NCBI GenBank assembly: GCA_040414485.1
Contig: JBEDUK010000096.1
Coordinates: 62,001-126,000, forward strand
Origin: JBEDUK01 sp040414485
GTDB lineage: Bacteria > Actinomycetota > UBA4738
Direction of reading: 5' to 3'
DNA length: 64,000 bases
In this document: piece after piece, positions 32,697-40,513 of the stretch
Numbering within the stretch: position 1 is the stretch's first letter
Layout of the letters: every line of letters starts with the position of its first letter
Position numbers and translations under genes: made by a program
The notes under the pieces: generated by a model
Seen by the model: the letters and a program-made list of their open reading frames with translations, nothing else
The model's database searches: none
What the model was told of the DNA's origin: nothing

Positions 32697-33839
32697 ATGT
32701 CCACGGTCCCGGAGATCCCGAACGCCCGCGACGCGCGCGCCGACGTCGTCGGCAGCATGCTGCGGCCCGCCGAGCTGCTGGCCGCCCGGCAGAGACAGGA
32801 GAAGGGCGAGCTCGCGCCGGCCGCGTTCAAGCGGATCGAGGACGCCGCGGTCGACGCGGCCCTTCGGCTCCAGGAGGAGTCCGGGATCGACGTCGTCACC
32901 GACGGCGAGCAGCGGCGCCTGTCGTTCCAGGCCGGCCTGCCGGCGGCGGTGGAGGGCTTCGGCGAATGGGACCTCGACGCGTTCCTGTGGGGGGACTGGC
33001 GGAGCGAATCGGTCGGCGACCTGCGGATCGAACGCCCGCCGATCGGCGTGGTGGGCCCCCTCCGCCGAAGGCGCGGGATCGCCACCGAGGAGTTCGTCTA
33101 CACCCGCGGCCGGACCGACCGGATCGTCAAGGTCACGCTCCCCAGCCCGAGCCTGTTCGCCAACTTCTACGACCCGGAGCGTTCGCGGGAGGCCTACCCG
33201 ACGCTGGAGGACTTCCTGCGCGACGTGGCGGCGATCCTGGCGGAGGAGGTCGACGAGCTGATCCGCCTCGGCGCGATCTACATCCAGCTCGATGCGCCGC
33301 ACTACCCGCTGCTGATCGACCCGCAGTTCCGCGATTTCTACGAGAGCCGGGGCTGGCCCGCCGAGCGGTGGATCGAGCTCGGCACCGAGCTGGACAACGT
33401 GGTGTTCGGCGATCACGACGTCAGCGATCCGGGGGTCACGTTCGCGTTCCATCTCTGTCGCGGGAACCAGCTCTCCCGCTGGCTGGTCTCCGGCGGGTAC
33501 GACTGGCTGGCCGAGCGCCTGTTCCCCAGGGTGAACGCGCACCGGCTGATGCTCGAATACGACGACGAGCGCTCGGGCGGGTTCGAACCGCTGAGGTCGT
33601 TCCCCGAGGAGAAGGTCGCGGTGCTCGGCCTGGTGACAACGAAGACGCCGCGCAAGGAGACCGTGGCCGATCTCTCGGCGCGGATCATGGAGGCGTCCGC
33701 GTTCGTCCCGCTCGATCGCCTGGCGCTGTCGCCGCAGTGCGGGTTCGCCACCTCCGTCGAGGGCAACGCGATCACCGTGGAGGACGAGCGCTACAAGCTG
33801 CGCACGATCGCCGAGACCGCCGAAGCCGTCTGGGGCTAG
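32697..33839 (+). CDS. MetE C-terminal-like cobalamin-independent methyltransferase family protein
   Basis: The 380-aa protein is a single barrel of the UROD/MetE-like superfamily, as in the C-terminal half of MetE. Zinc ligands are visible as HLC (about residues 250-252), a likely acid in LEYDDERSG, and SPQCGFAT. It lacks the MetE N-terminal domain, so methionine synthesis from 5-methyl-THF is doubtful; epoxyalkane:coenzyme M transferase-like and methylthiol transfer enzymes share this form. It is followed at 14 nt by a DUF1684 gene and then a HutH-like gene on the same strand. The start lies 10 nt after TAGAGT. Confidence 0.83.
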   Translation: MSTVPEIPNARDARADVVGSMLRPAELLAARQRQEKGELAPAAFKRIEDAAVDAALRLQEESGIDVVTDGEQRRLSFQAGLPAAVEGFGEWDLDAFLWGDWRSESVGDLRIERPPIGVVGPLRRRRGIATEEFVYTRGRTDRIVKVTLPSPSLFANFYDPERSREAYPTLEDFLRDVAAILAEEVDELIRLGAIYIQLDAPHYPLLIDPQFRDFYESRGWPAERWIELGTELDNVVFGDHDVSDPGVTFAFHLCRGNQLSRWLVSGGYDWLAERLFPRVNAHRLMLEYDDERSGGFEPLRSFPEEKVAVLGLVTTKTPRKETVADLSARIMEASAFVPLDRLALSPQCGFATSVEGNAITVEDERYKLRTIAETAEAVWG

Positions 33840-33853
33840 CGGGACGCCGCGTC

Positions 33854-34516
33854 GTGGCCGGGACGCTGCTTCCTGGGGACGTGCTGGACCTGCTCGACTG
33901 GAAGCGGCGGATCCTCGAGCTCTACGCAATGGTAAGGCAGGCTGACGAACCGACGGCGGCGTGGCTCTCGTGGCGCCGAGCCCGCGACGAACTGTTCGCC
34001 CGGCATCCGCAGTCGCCGATCCCGGCTGCCCGGCGGGACGCGTTTGGGACCCTGCCCTACTTCGACTACGACCCCGGGTTCCGCGTCCAGGCGAACGTGA
34101 AGCCGGCCGAGCCGGTCCGCATCGACCTGGCGGCGAGCGGCGACGACGCGGGCGCGGCGGTCGCCTTAACGCGGTTCGCCACGGCGACGTTCGACCTGGC
34201 AGGCGACCCCGCCTCGCTCGAGCTGTTCTGGCTGGACGCGTACGGCGGCGGGCTGTTCCTGCCGTTCCGGGATGCGACCAGCGGCGGCGAGACGTACGGA
34301 GCGGGGCGCTACCTGCTGGACACGGTGAAGGGCTCCGACCTCGGCGTCACCGATCGCGGTCAACTCGTGCTGGACTTCAACTTCGCGCACAACCCCTCGT
34401 GCTCGTACGACCCGCGATGGGTCTGCCCGCTGGCGCCGCCGGGGAACCGGGTGAGCGTCCCGGTCAGGGCGGGTGAACGCCATCCGTGGGACCCGGCAGC
34501 GAAGCCACGGCCGTGA
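33854..34516 (+). CDS. DUF1684 protein
   Basis: The 220-aa protein shows the DUF1684 hallmarks: HPQSPIPAARRDAFGTLPYF, then a beta-rich core, and the C-terminal FNFAHNPSCSYDPRWVCPL with PPGNRVSVPVRAGER, whose two cysteines are family-conserved. The function of the family is unknown to me. I chose GTG 33854, 14 nt after the previous stop. Its own stop overlaps the HutH-like start as GTGA. Confidence 0.82.
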   Translation: MAGTLLPGDVLDLLDWKRRILELYAMVRQADEPTAAWLSWRRARDELFARHPQSPIPAARRDAFGTLPYFDYDPGFRVQANVKPAEPVRIDLAASGDDAGAAVALTRFATATFDLAGDPASLELFWLDAYGGGLFLPFRDATSGGETYGAGRYLLDTVKGSDLGVTDRGQLVLDFNFAHNPSCSYDPRWVCPLAPPGNRVSVPVRAGERHPWDPAAKPRP

Positions 34517-35958
34517 GCGTCGTCGTCTCCGGCTCGGACCTGACCATCGACGAGGTGGTCCGCGTGTCCCGGCAGGCGGAGCACGTGGACCTGTCCGACG
34601 AGGCCGTCCGGCGAATGCAGGCCTCGCGGGATGTGGTCGAACGCGCGCTGGTCGAAGGCACGGAGGTCTACGGCCTGTCCACCGGCGTCGGCGTCCTGAA
34701 GCGGGACCCCGCGCCCTCCGACGGGGCGGCGCTCTCCGAGTTCAACCGACGGATGGTCGAGATGCACCGGACCGCCCAGGGCCCGCCGGTCCCCGACGAC
34801 GTGGTGCGCGCGGCCATGCTGCGCTTGGCGAACCACTTCGCGTTGGGTGCGCCCGGCGTACGGCACGAGCTCGCCCGCCTGCTGGTCGACGCTCTGAACG
34901 ACGGCCCGACGCCCGCCGTACGGATGCTGGGCTCGGTCGGCCAGTCGGACCTGATGATGACCGCCGATCTCGCTCACGATCTGCTGCACCGGACCGGGTT
35001 CGCCCTGGCCGCCGGCGAGGCGCTCGCGCTGCTGAACAACAACGCGGTCTCGACCGGTTGGGCCGCCCTCGCCATGCACGACGCCCGGCGGGTGGCGGAG
35101 GCGATGGAGGTCGCCGGCGCGCTGTCTCTGGAGGCCTTCGCGGCGAACCTGTCGTTGCTGCACGGTGCCATCGCGGACCTGCGTCCCTACCCGGGGCTGC
35201 GCGCGTCGCTGGCGCGGATCCGGTCGCTGCTGGACGGGAGCGGGCTGTGGGAGCCGGGCGCAGCCCGGAACCTGCAGGACCCGCTGACGTTTCGAAGTCT
35301 GCCGCAGCTGCAGGGGGCCCTCAGGGACGCGCTCGCGTTCGCCGAGGACCGGCTCGACATCGAACTGAACGCCTCCCAGGGCAATCCGATCGTCGTGCCC
35401 GAAGAAGGCCGGGTCGTCTCGGTGGCCAACTTCGAGGTGGCGCCGCTGGCGCAGGCGCTCGACCTGGTCCGCATCGCCCTGGCGCCCGCGCTCACCTCGG
35501 CCGGAGAGCGCGTGGTCAAGCTCCTGGAGCGGCCGTGGTCGGGGCTGCCCACGGGACTGGTCGACGAGTCGGTGTCAGGTTCGGGCGACGCGGGCCTCGG
35601 CTACCTGGGCATCGCGATGCAGTCCATCGTGGCCGAGGCGCGGCTGCTGGCGCAGCCCGTGTCCTTCGAGATGGCCTCGAGCGCCCACGCCGAGGGGATC
35701 GAGGATAGGGCCACGATGGCCCCGCTCGCGGCACGGCGGCTGGCGGAGATGGTGGCGCTCGCCGAGCGCGTCGTGGCGATCGAACTCGTCGTCGGCACCC
35801 AGGCGGCGGACCTTCGGGGTGGAACCCTCGGGCGCGGAACGTCCGACGCACGCGCTCGCGTCCGCGAGAGCGTGCCGTTCCTGGCGGCCGGCGCCCTGGT
35901 CGCGCCCGACCTCGAGCCGCTCGTGGCGATCGTTCGAGCCGGCATACCGACCGACTGA
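34513..35958 (+). CDS. aromatic amino acid lyase (HutH/PAL)-fold protein lacking the MIO triad
   Basis: The 481-aa protein has the histidine ammonia-lyase layout: YGLSTGVG (Tyr53), ALLNNNAVSTG, QDPLTFRSLPQ and a C-terminal GIEDRATM. The segment that should hold the Ala-Ser-Gly triad forming the MIO cofactor reads GSVGQSDLMM (about residues 140-149), so the triad is Gln-Ser-Asp and about 25 residues after it are missing compared with HutH. The Tyr of QDPY is Leu. It is therefore unlikely to be a normal ammonia-lyase. GTGA overlap ties it to the DUF1684 gene. Confidence 0.86.
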   Translation: MSVVVSGSDLTIDEVVRVSRQAEHVDLSDEAVRRMQASRDVVERALVEGTEVYGLSTGVGVLKRDPAPSDGAALSEFNRRMVEMHRTAQGPPVPDDVVRAAMLRLANHFALGAPGVRHELARLLVDALNDGPTPAVRMLGSVGQSDLMMTADLAHDLLHRTGFALAAGEALALLNNNAVSTGWAALAMHDARRVAEAMEVAGALSLEAFAANLSLLHGAIADLRPYPGLRASLARIRSLLDGSGLWEPGAARNLQDPLTFRSLPQLQGALRDALAFAEDRLDIELNASQGNPIVVPEEGRVVSVANFEVAPLAQALDLVRIALAPALTSAGERVVKLLERPWSGLPTGLVDESVSGSGDAGLGYLGIAMQSIVAEARLLAQPVSFEMASSAHAEGIEDRATMAPLAARRLAEMVALAERVVAIELVVGTQAADLRGGTLGRGTSDARARVRESVPFLAAGALVAPDLEPLVAIVRAGIPTD

Positions 35959-36052
35959 GGGTCGAAACCGTCAACGAGAACTCAACAGATTTGCTGGTCG
36001 AACGGCCCTTCGCAGCGTGACAAGTGGGCATTCGGCATGCATCATGCGCGCC

Positions 36053-36568
36053 ATGGCACTGGTGCGGGTCGAGGATGCGGCGATCTACGCCACGCCCCCC
36101 TTTCACCGGCTGGTGCCTGTGAAGGCCGGCTATCAGACGGCGCCGATCCTCGAAGCGTTCAACTGGAGCTACACGCTCGCGGACATCGAGCAGGGACGTT
36201 GGTACCTGATCGTGTTCCGTTCGATGCGCCGGCACGACGTCGACGACGAGCTCCTCGGCGACCACGACGACATGGCCTTCGCCGAGGCGATGTCGAGCGG
36301 CGGCCTGCTGCGCTACTACAAGGGCGCGATGGACCGCGAGCGCAGGTGCCTGTCGCTCTGCGTCTGGGAGAAGCGGAAGCAGGCCGAGGTCGCGACCGAC
36401 CTTCCGCAGCATCGGGATGCGGCGCAGCTCACGAACCGCTTCTACGTCTGGTACGACGTGGAGCGCTACATCCTGCGCAAGCGCAGGGGCTTCGACGAGC
36501 CCGAGGTGGTCCCCACGGGCGGCTACCGCCACAGCCCGTCCACCAAATTCGAGGCCGCACCCAGCTAG
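36053..36568 (+). CDS. hypothetical protein
   Basis: The 171-aa product is soluble, rich in aromatic and charged residues (RWYLIVFRSMRR, LLRYYKGAMDRERRCLSLCVW, YVWYDVERYILRKRR), and looks like a compact alpha/beta fold, perhaps of the dimeric alpha-beta-barrel type. I do not recognise it. Codon use and composition match real neighbours. Two in-frame ATGs (36044, 36053) are possible starts. It is convergent with the ADH gene at 36587. Confidence 0.72.
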   Translation: MALVRVEDAAIYATPPFHRLVPVKAGYQTAPILEAFNWSYTLADIEQGRWYLIVFRSMRRHDVDDELLGDHDDMAFAEAMSSGGLLRYYKGAMDRERRCLSLCVWEKRKQAEVATDLPQHRDAAQLTNRFYVWYDVERYILRKRRGFDEPEVVPTGGYRHSPSTKFEAAPS

Positions 36569-36586
36569 CGACCCGCCGGTCGTGCG

Positions 36587-37720
36587 TCAGCCGATGACGG
36601 CGACCGTGCGACCGCCGACCCGCCCGTCGTGCATTCGGTCGAACGCCTCCTGGATGCCGTCCAGGTCCGTCTCCGCGGCGATCGAGTCCGCAAGCGGGAA
36701 CCGTCCGGTCGCCACCAGTTCGGCGAGGCGCGGGATCTCAGCCGCCGGATTCCCCGAGCCGTAGTACGACCCCTTGATCCCCTTCTGCGACAGCAGGTCC
36801 AGTGCGGGGAGCGCGACATCGACGCCGCGAGGCGCGATGCCGACCACGACGGCCGTCGCGCCGGGGCGAAGAACGTCCCACGCGTGACGGATCGTGGCGG
36901 CCGAACCCACCACCTCGAAGGCATGGTCGACGCCGCCGTCGGAGAGCAGGAGCACCTCGTGCACGACGTCGCGCGTCGCTGCGTCGACGGCATGCGTGGC
37001 GCCGCGCGCGAGCGCCGCCTCCAGCTTCTCCCAACCGCGATCTACCGCGATGATCTGCGAAGCGCCCGCGAGCCGCGCGGCGGCGATCACCTGCAGTCCG
37101 ACGCCACCGCATCCGATCACGCAGACGGTGTCGCCGATCCGCACGCCGGCGGCGTTGCGCACCGCACCGACGCCCGTGACGACCGCGCATCCAAGGAGCG
37201 CGGCCTCCTTCATGGAAAGGGTGGGCGGGATCGCGATGGCCGACCCGGCGGGCACGACGCACGCTTCCGCGAAGCACGACACGAAGTTGAAATGCAGGAG
37301 CGGCTGGCCCGTCGCCGCCCGCCTCAGTCGGGTTCGGCCATCCAGCATGGTGCCCTTCCACGCGAACGAGCCCGCCGTCTGGCAGAGGTTCGGCCGTCCG
37401 CCCCGGCACATGGGGCAGTCGCCGCATGCCGGCGCGAAGTTGAAGGCCACGTGGTCGCCCGGCCGCACGTGCCCGACGTCGGAGCCCGCTCGCTCGACGA
37501 TGCCGGCGCCCTCGTGGCCCAGCACGATCGGTACTCGCTCGTGGCCAAGGTGTCCCCGCGCCAGGTGCAGGTCCGAATGGCAGACGCCCGCGGCGCACAC
37601 GCGAACGAGCACCTCCTTCGGTCCCGGGGGATCGAGCAGCACGTCCTCGACCGCCAGTGGTGCGCCGATCTCGGGGAGAACCGCGGCCCTCACCCGGATC
37701 GAGCCGTCGCCGGGCGTCAT
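36587..37720 (-). CDS. zinc-dependent alcohol dehydrogenase (MDR superfamily)
   Basis: The 377-aa protein has the catalytic-zinc segment VCHSDLH (about residues 46-52) and GHEGAG, the structural-zinc lobe CGDCPMCRGGRPNLC, and a Rossmann motif GCGGVGLQVI followed by VDRG, which favours NAD. Length and layout resemble class III-like enzymes, which include glutathione- or mycothiol-dependent formaldehyde dehydrogenases and NDMA-dependent types. It ends the eight-gene operon; ATGA joins it to the enolase-superfamily gene. A second such dehydrogenase lies at 39383-40513. Confidence 0.93.
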   Translation of the reverse strand: MTPGDGSIRVRAAVLPEIGAPLAVEDVLLDPPGPKEVLVRVCAAGVCHSDLHLARGHLGHERVPIVLGHEGAGIVERAGSDVGHVRPGDHVAFNFAPACGDCPMCRGGRPNLCQTAGSFAWKGTMLDGRTRLRRAATGQPLLHFNFVSCFAEACVVPAGSAIAIPPTLSMKEAALLGCAVVTGVGAVRNAAGVRIGDTVCVIGCGGVGLQVIAAARLAGASQIIAVDRGWEKLEAALARGATHAVDAATRDVVHEVLLLSDGGVDHAFEVVGSAATIRHAWDVLRPGATAVVVGIAPRGVDVALPALDLLSQKGIKGSYYGSGNPAAEIPRLAELVATGRFPLADSIAAETDLDGIQEAFDRMHDGRVGGRTVAVIG

Positions 37721-38826
37721 CCGACGCGGTAGGGCTCGAGCGCCGGCAGGTCCAGCTCGATCCCCAGACCGGGACCGTCAGGTATCTTTACCATTCCGTC
37801 GGCGCCGATCTCCACGGGGGACGGGAGCAGCCAGTCGCGGCGTTCGGCCGACCACGCGGGCGGGTCGAACGGCACCTCGACGAACGGCACCGATGAGACG
37901 GCCATGGCCAGGTGCACGTTCGCCAGCAGACCCAGCCCGTTGGTCCAGGTGTGCGGCGAAAATCCGCGCCCGCACAGATCGGCCAGGGCCGCGACGCGGC
38001 GGCAGCCGCCGAAGCCGCCGGAGAGCACGGCGTCCGGCTGGATGACGTCGACGCCTCCGCGAAGGATCAGCTCGCGCGCCTCGTGCAGGTCCCGAACCAT
38101 CTCGCCGGCCGCGATCCGAAGCGACGTCCGGGATCGGAGCAGCGCGTAACCATCCACGTCCACGGTCGGCAGCGGCTCCTCCAGCCAGTAGACATCCAGC
38201 GGCTCGAGCGCGCGGGCGCACTGCGTGGCGGCCGCGACGTCCCACGGCACGCCCCGGTCCCCCGCCATTCGCCAGCCGTGGTTCGCGTCGACGAACAGAT
38301 CCATGGTGGAACCCACTGCATCCCGGACGCGTTCGACCACCTCGACATCCCGGCGCCAGTCGGGATCGTGAAAACGGACCTTCACGGCCCGGATGCCACG
38401 CTCGCGCATGGCGAGCGTCCGGCGCACCCGTTCGTCGGGATCGACCCGTTCGCCGGTGGACGCGTACGCGGTCAATTCGGGCGAACGGCCCCCGAGCAGC
38501 TTCCAGAGGGGAATGTTCAGCGCTCGGCCGATCAGGTCCCACACCGCGACCTCGGCCGCCCACGGACGGCCGCCGTGGAAGTCCACGGTCTCGCAGATGC
38601 GGCGGACCACCTCGGTTCGGAGCGGATCCACCCCCTTCAGCAGGCGCTCCAGTGCCTCGGCGTCCGGCAACGGCGCGCCGGAGGCGTATCCGCTGAGGCC
38701 GTCGTCCGAGTGGACGATCGTGACGGTCTCCTCGATCCGGTCGCGCGGCAGCGGATCCCATGCCGCGACGAACGGCGGATCGAGCGGGACGACGTACCTC
38801 CGGGTCTCGATCCGTTCGATGCGCAT
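37717..38826 (-). CDS. mandelate racemase/enolase-superfamily enzyme, likely sugar-acid dehydratase type
   Basis: The 369-aa protein shows the enolase-superfamily residues in order: a KxR acid-base pair in AVKVRFH (about residue 154), the metal ligands DANHG, LEEPLP and AAGEM, and a later Asp-His pair in VIQPDAVLSGG and SPHTW, as in mandelate racemase. This set suits abstraction of an alpha proton from a carboxylate, as in acid-sugar dehydratases or racemases. The substrate is unknown. It sits 32 nt after the Fae-like gene and overlaps the ADH gene (ATGA). Confidence 0.9.
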   Translation of the reverse strand: MRIERIETRRYVVPLDPPFVAAWDPLPRDRIEETVTIVHSDDGLSGYASGAPLPDAEALERLLKGVDPLRTEVVRRICETVDFHGGRPWAAEVAVWDLIGRALNIPLWKLLGGRSPELTAYASTGERVDPDERVRRTLAMRERGIRAVKVRFHDPDWRRDVEVVERVRDAVGSTMDLFVDANHGWRMAGDRGVPWDVAAATQCARALEPLDVYWLEEPLPTVDVDGYALLRSRTSLRIAAGEMVRDLHEARELILRGGVDVIQPDAVLSGGFGGCRRVAALADLCGRGFSPHTWTNGLGLLANVHLAMAVSSVPFVEVPFDPPAWSAERRDWLLPSPVEIGADGMVKIPDGPGLGIELDLPALEPYRVG

Positions 38827-38858
38827 GACGGCTCCGTGCCTCGTCCTTCCGCTCCCGG

Positions 38859-39386
38859 TCAGTCGCCGGTGTAGTAGGCGTTCGCGGCCGCGTCGCGCGA
38901 GACCACGAGGACGTCGACATCGGCACGGTCGTGGGACCGGACTGCGTCCTCGACGGCGGCTCGCGTCGCTGCCCGGTTGGCGCGCTTGACCGCGGTCTCG
39001 TCGTGCGCTTCGGGGTCCACCCAGACGGCGATCAGCACGACGATCTCGTCCACCTGCTCGGCGTCCAAGATGTCGTCGGCGACGGCGTCCAGCATGCCCT
39101 GCGCGATCCCGATCTGCGCGGCGCCCCACGTGATCCGGTCCAGGGTTTCGTTCGAACCCACCGGCGACTTGTTGACCACGATCGTCACCGGCCGAACCAG
39201 AGAGCCGGGCGACAGGCATGCCAGGAAGGGAAGGATGCCCGGACGAGGGGACGCCAGCGCGCCGACGGCGGCCGCCGCGGTCGCCGAGCCCCGGCGGGCG
39301 AGCACGACGTTGATGTGCGAGCCGTTCGGGACGTCGCCGGACCAGGCCTCGCCGATGCGGCCGTCGAGGTCGTCGAGCGGGATCAC
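38859..39386 (-). CDS. fae: formaldehyde-activating enzyme (Fae) homologue
   Basis: The 175-aa protein runs along the whole Fae fold: IGEAWSGDVPNGSHINVVLARRG, with the conserved active-site His (HIN), ALASPRPGILPFLACL, VTIVVNKSPV, GAAQIGIAQGMLDAVAD and VVLIAVWVDPEAHDE. Fae speeds the condensation of formaldehyde with tetrahydromethanopterin; Fae-like paralogues may act with other pterins or as formaldehyde sensors. GTG 39386 overlaps the upstream dehydrogenase stop (GTGA). Its place between two alcohol dehydrogenases suggests formaldehyde arises during catabolism of the imported substrate. Confidence 0.87.
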   Translation of the reverse strand: MIPLDDLDGRIGEAWSGDVPNGSHINVVLARRGSATAAAAVGALASPRPGILPFLACLSPGSLVRPVTIVVNKSPVGSNETLDRITWGAAQIGIAQGMLDAVADDILDAEQVDEIVVLIAVWVDPEAHDETAVKRANRAATRAAVEDAVRSHDRADVDVLVVSRDAAANAYYTGD

Positions 39387-40513
39387 GCGGCGGCGCCCTC
39401 GCCGCCGTCCAGGTGCAGCACCGCCCGCACGGCTTGGCCGTTTCGGACCAGGTCCATCCCCTGCGGCGCCTGTTCGAGCGTCATCCGGTGCGAGATCAGG
39501 CGATCCAGCGGCAGGCGGCCGTCGGCGTGCAGGCGCAGGATCGCGGCGAAGTCGCGTTCGGGCCGGACGGACCCGTAGGCCGAACCCATGATCCGGCGCT
39601 CCATGCGCGGGATCGACAGCGCCGGCAGCGGGATCACCGCGTCGGGCCGCGAGATCCCGATGAGGACCGCGGCGCCGCGCCGGCGGGTCGAGAGGAACGC
39701 GGCGAGCATCGCCTCCGGCCGGCCGGTCGCCTCGAACGCGTAGTCCACGCCGCCGCCGGTGGCGTCGCGGATCGCGCCGGCCGTGTCCTCCGGGGTCTCG
39801 CGCCAGCCGATGGCCTCGGTGGCGCCGAGGTCCTTGGCGAACGCGAGCTTCGACTCGCTGACGTCCACGGCGACGACCGGCGCCGCGCCGACCGATTGCG
39901 CGCCCAGCAACGCCGCCAGCCCGACGCCGCCGCAGCCGAACACCGCGACGCGATCGCTGGGACGGACGCCGGCGGTGCGCCATACAGCACCGACCCCCGT
40001 GGACACGGCGCACCCGACCAGGGCGGCCACGTCGAACGGGGCGTCGGACGGGATGGCCACCACGCAGCGTTCGGGGACCACCGCGGCCTCCGCGAAGGCC
40101 GACAGGAACGAGTAGTGATAGACGGGCTCGCCGTCCAAAGACAGGCGCGGCGTGCCGTCCAGCAGGCCCCCGTGGCCCATCGCCGTCCAGGCCTCACGGC
40201 ACAGGTGCGACAGGTCGCGGAGGCATTCCTCACACCGGCCGCAGGAGGGCATCCACGACAGCGCCACGTGATCGCCCGGCCGGACGGTCCGAACCCCCTC
40301 GCCGACCAGTTCGACCACGCCGGCGCCCTCGTGGCCCAGCACGGTCGGGCAGCGGGTCTCCGCCGTGCCGTCGACGGCGTTCAGATCCGAATGGCAGACG
40401 CCGGCCGCGCGGAGCCGAACCAGCACCTCACCCGCGCGGGGCTCTTCGAGATCGATCTCCTTCACGACGACGTCCGCACCGGTCGCCGGCAGGACGGCGG
40501 CCCGGACCTTCAC
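39383..40513 (-). CDS. zinc-dependent alcohol dehydrogenase (MDR superfamily)
   Basis: The 376-aa protein shows VCHSDLN, GHEGAGVVE, the structural-zinc cysteines in CGRCEECLRDLSHLC, and GCGGVGLAALLG followed by VDVSESK, which favours NAD. It is similar in layout to the dehydrogenase at 36587 but clearly diverged. The GTG start overlaps the ABC ATPase stop, and its own stop overlaps the Fae-like start, both as GTGA, so it is coupled to transport and to formaldehyde handling. The substrate is unknown. Confidence 0.93.
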   Translation of the reverse strand: MKVRAAVLPATGADVVVKEIDLEEPRAGEVLVRLRAAGVCHSDLNAVDGTAETRCPTVLGHEGAGVVELVGEGVRTVRPGDHVALSWMPSCGRCEECLRDLSHLCREAWTAMGHGGLLDGTPRLSLDGEPVYHYSFLSAFAEAAVVPERCVVAIPSDAPFDVAALVGCAVSTGVGAVWRTAGVRPSDRVAVFGCGGVGLAALLGAQSVGAAPVVAVDVSESKLAFAKDLGATEAIGWRETPEDTAGAIRDATGGGVDYAFEATGRPEAMLAAFLSTRRRGAAVLIGISRPDAVIPLPALSIPRMERRIMGSAYGSVRPERDFAAILRLHADGRLPLDRLISHRMTLEQAPQGMDLVRNGQAVRAVLHLDGGEGAAA

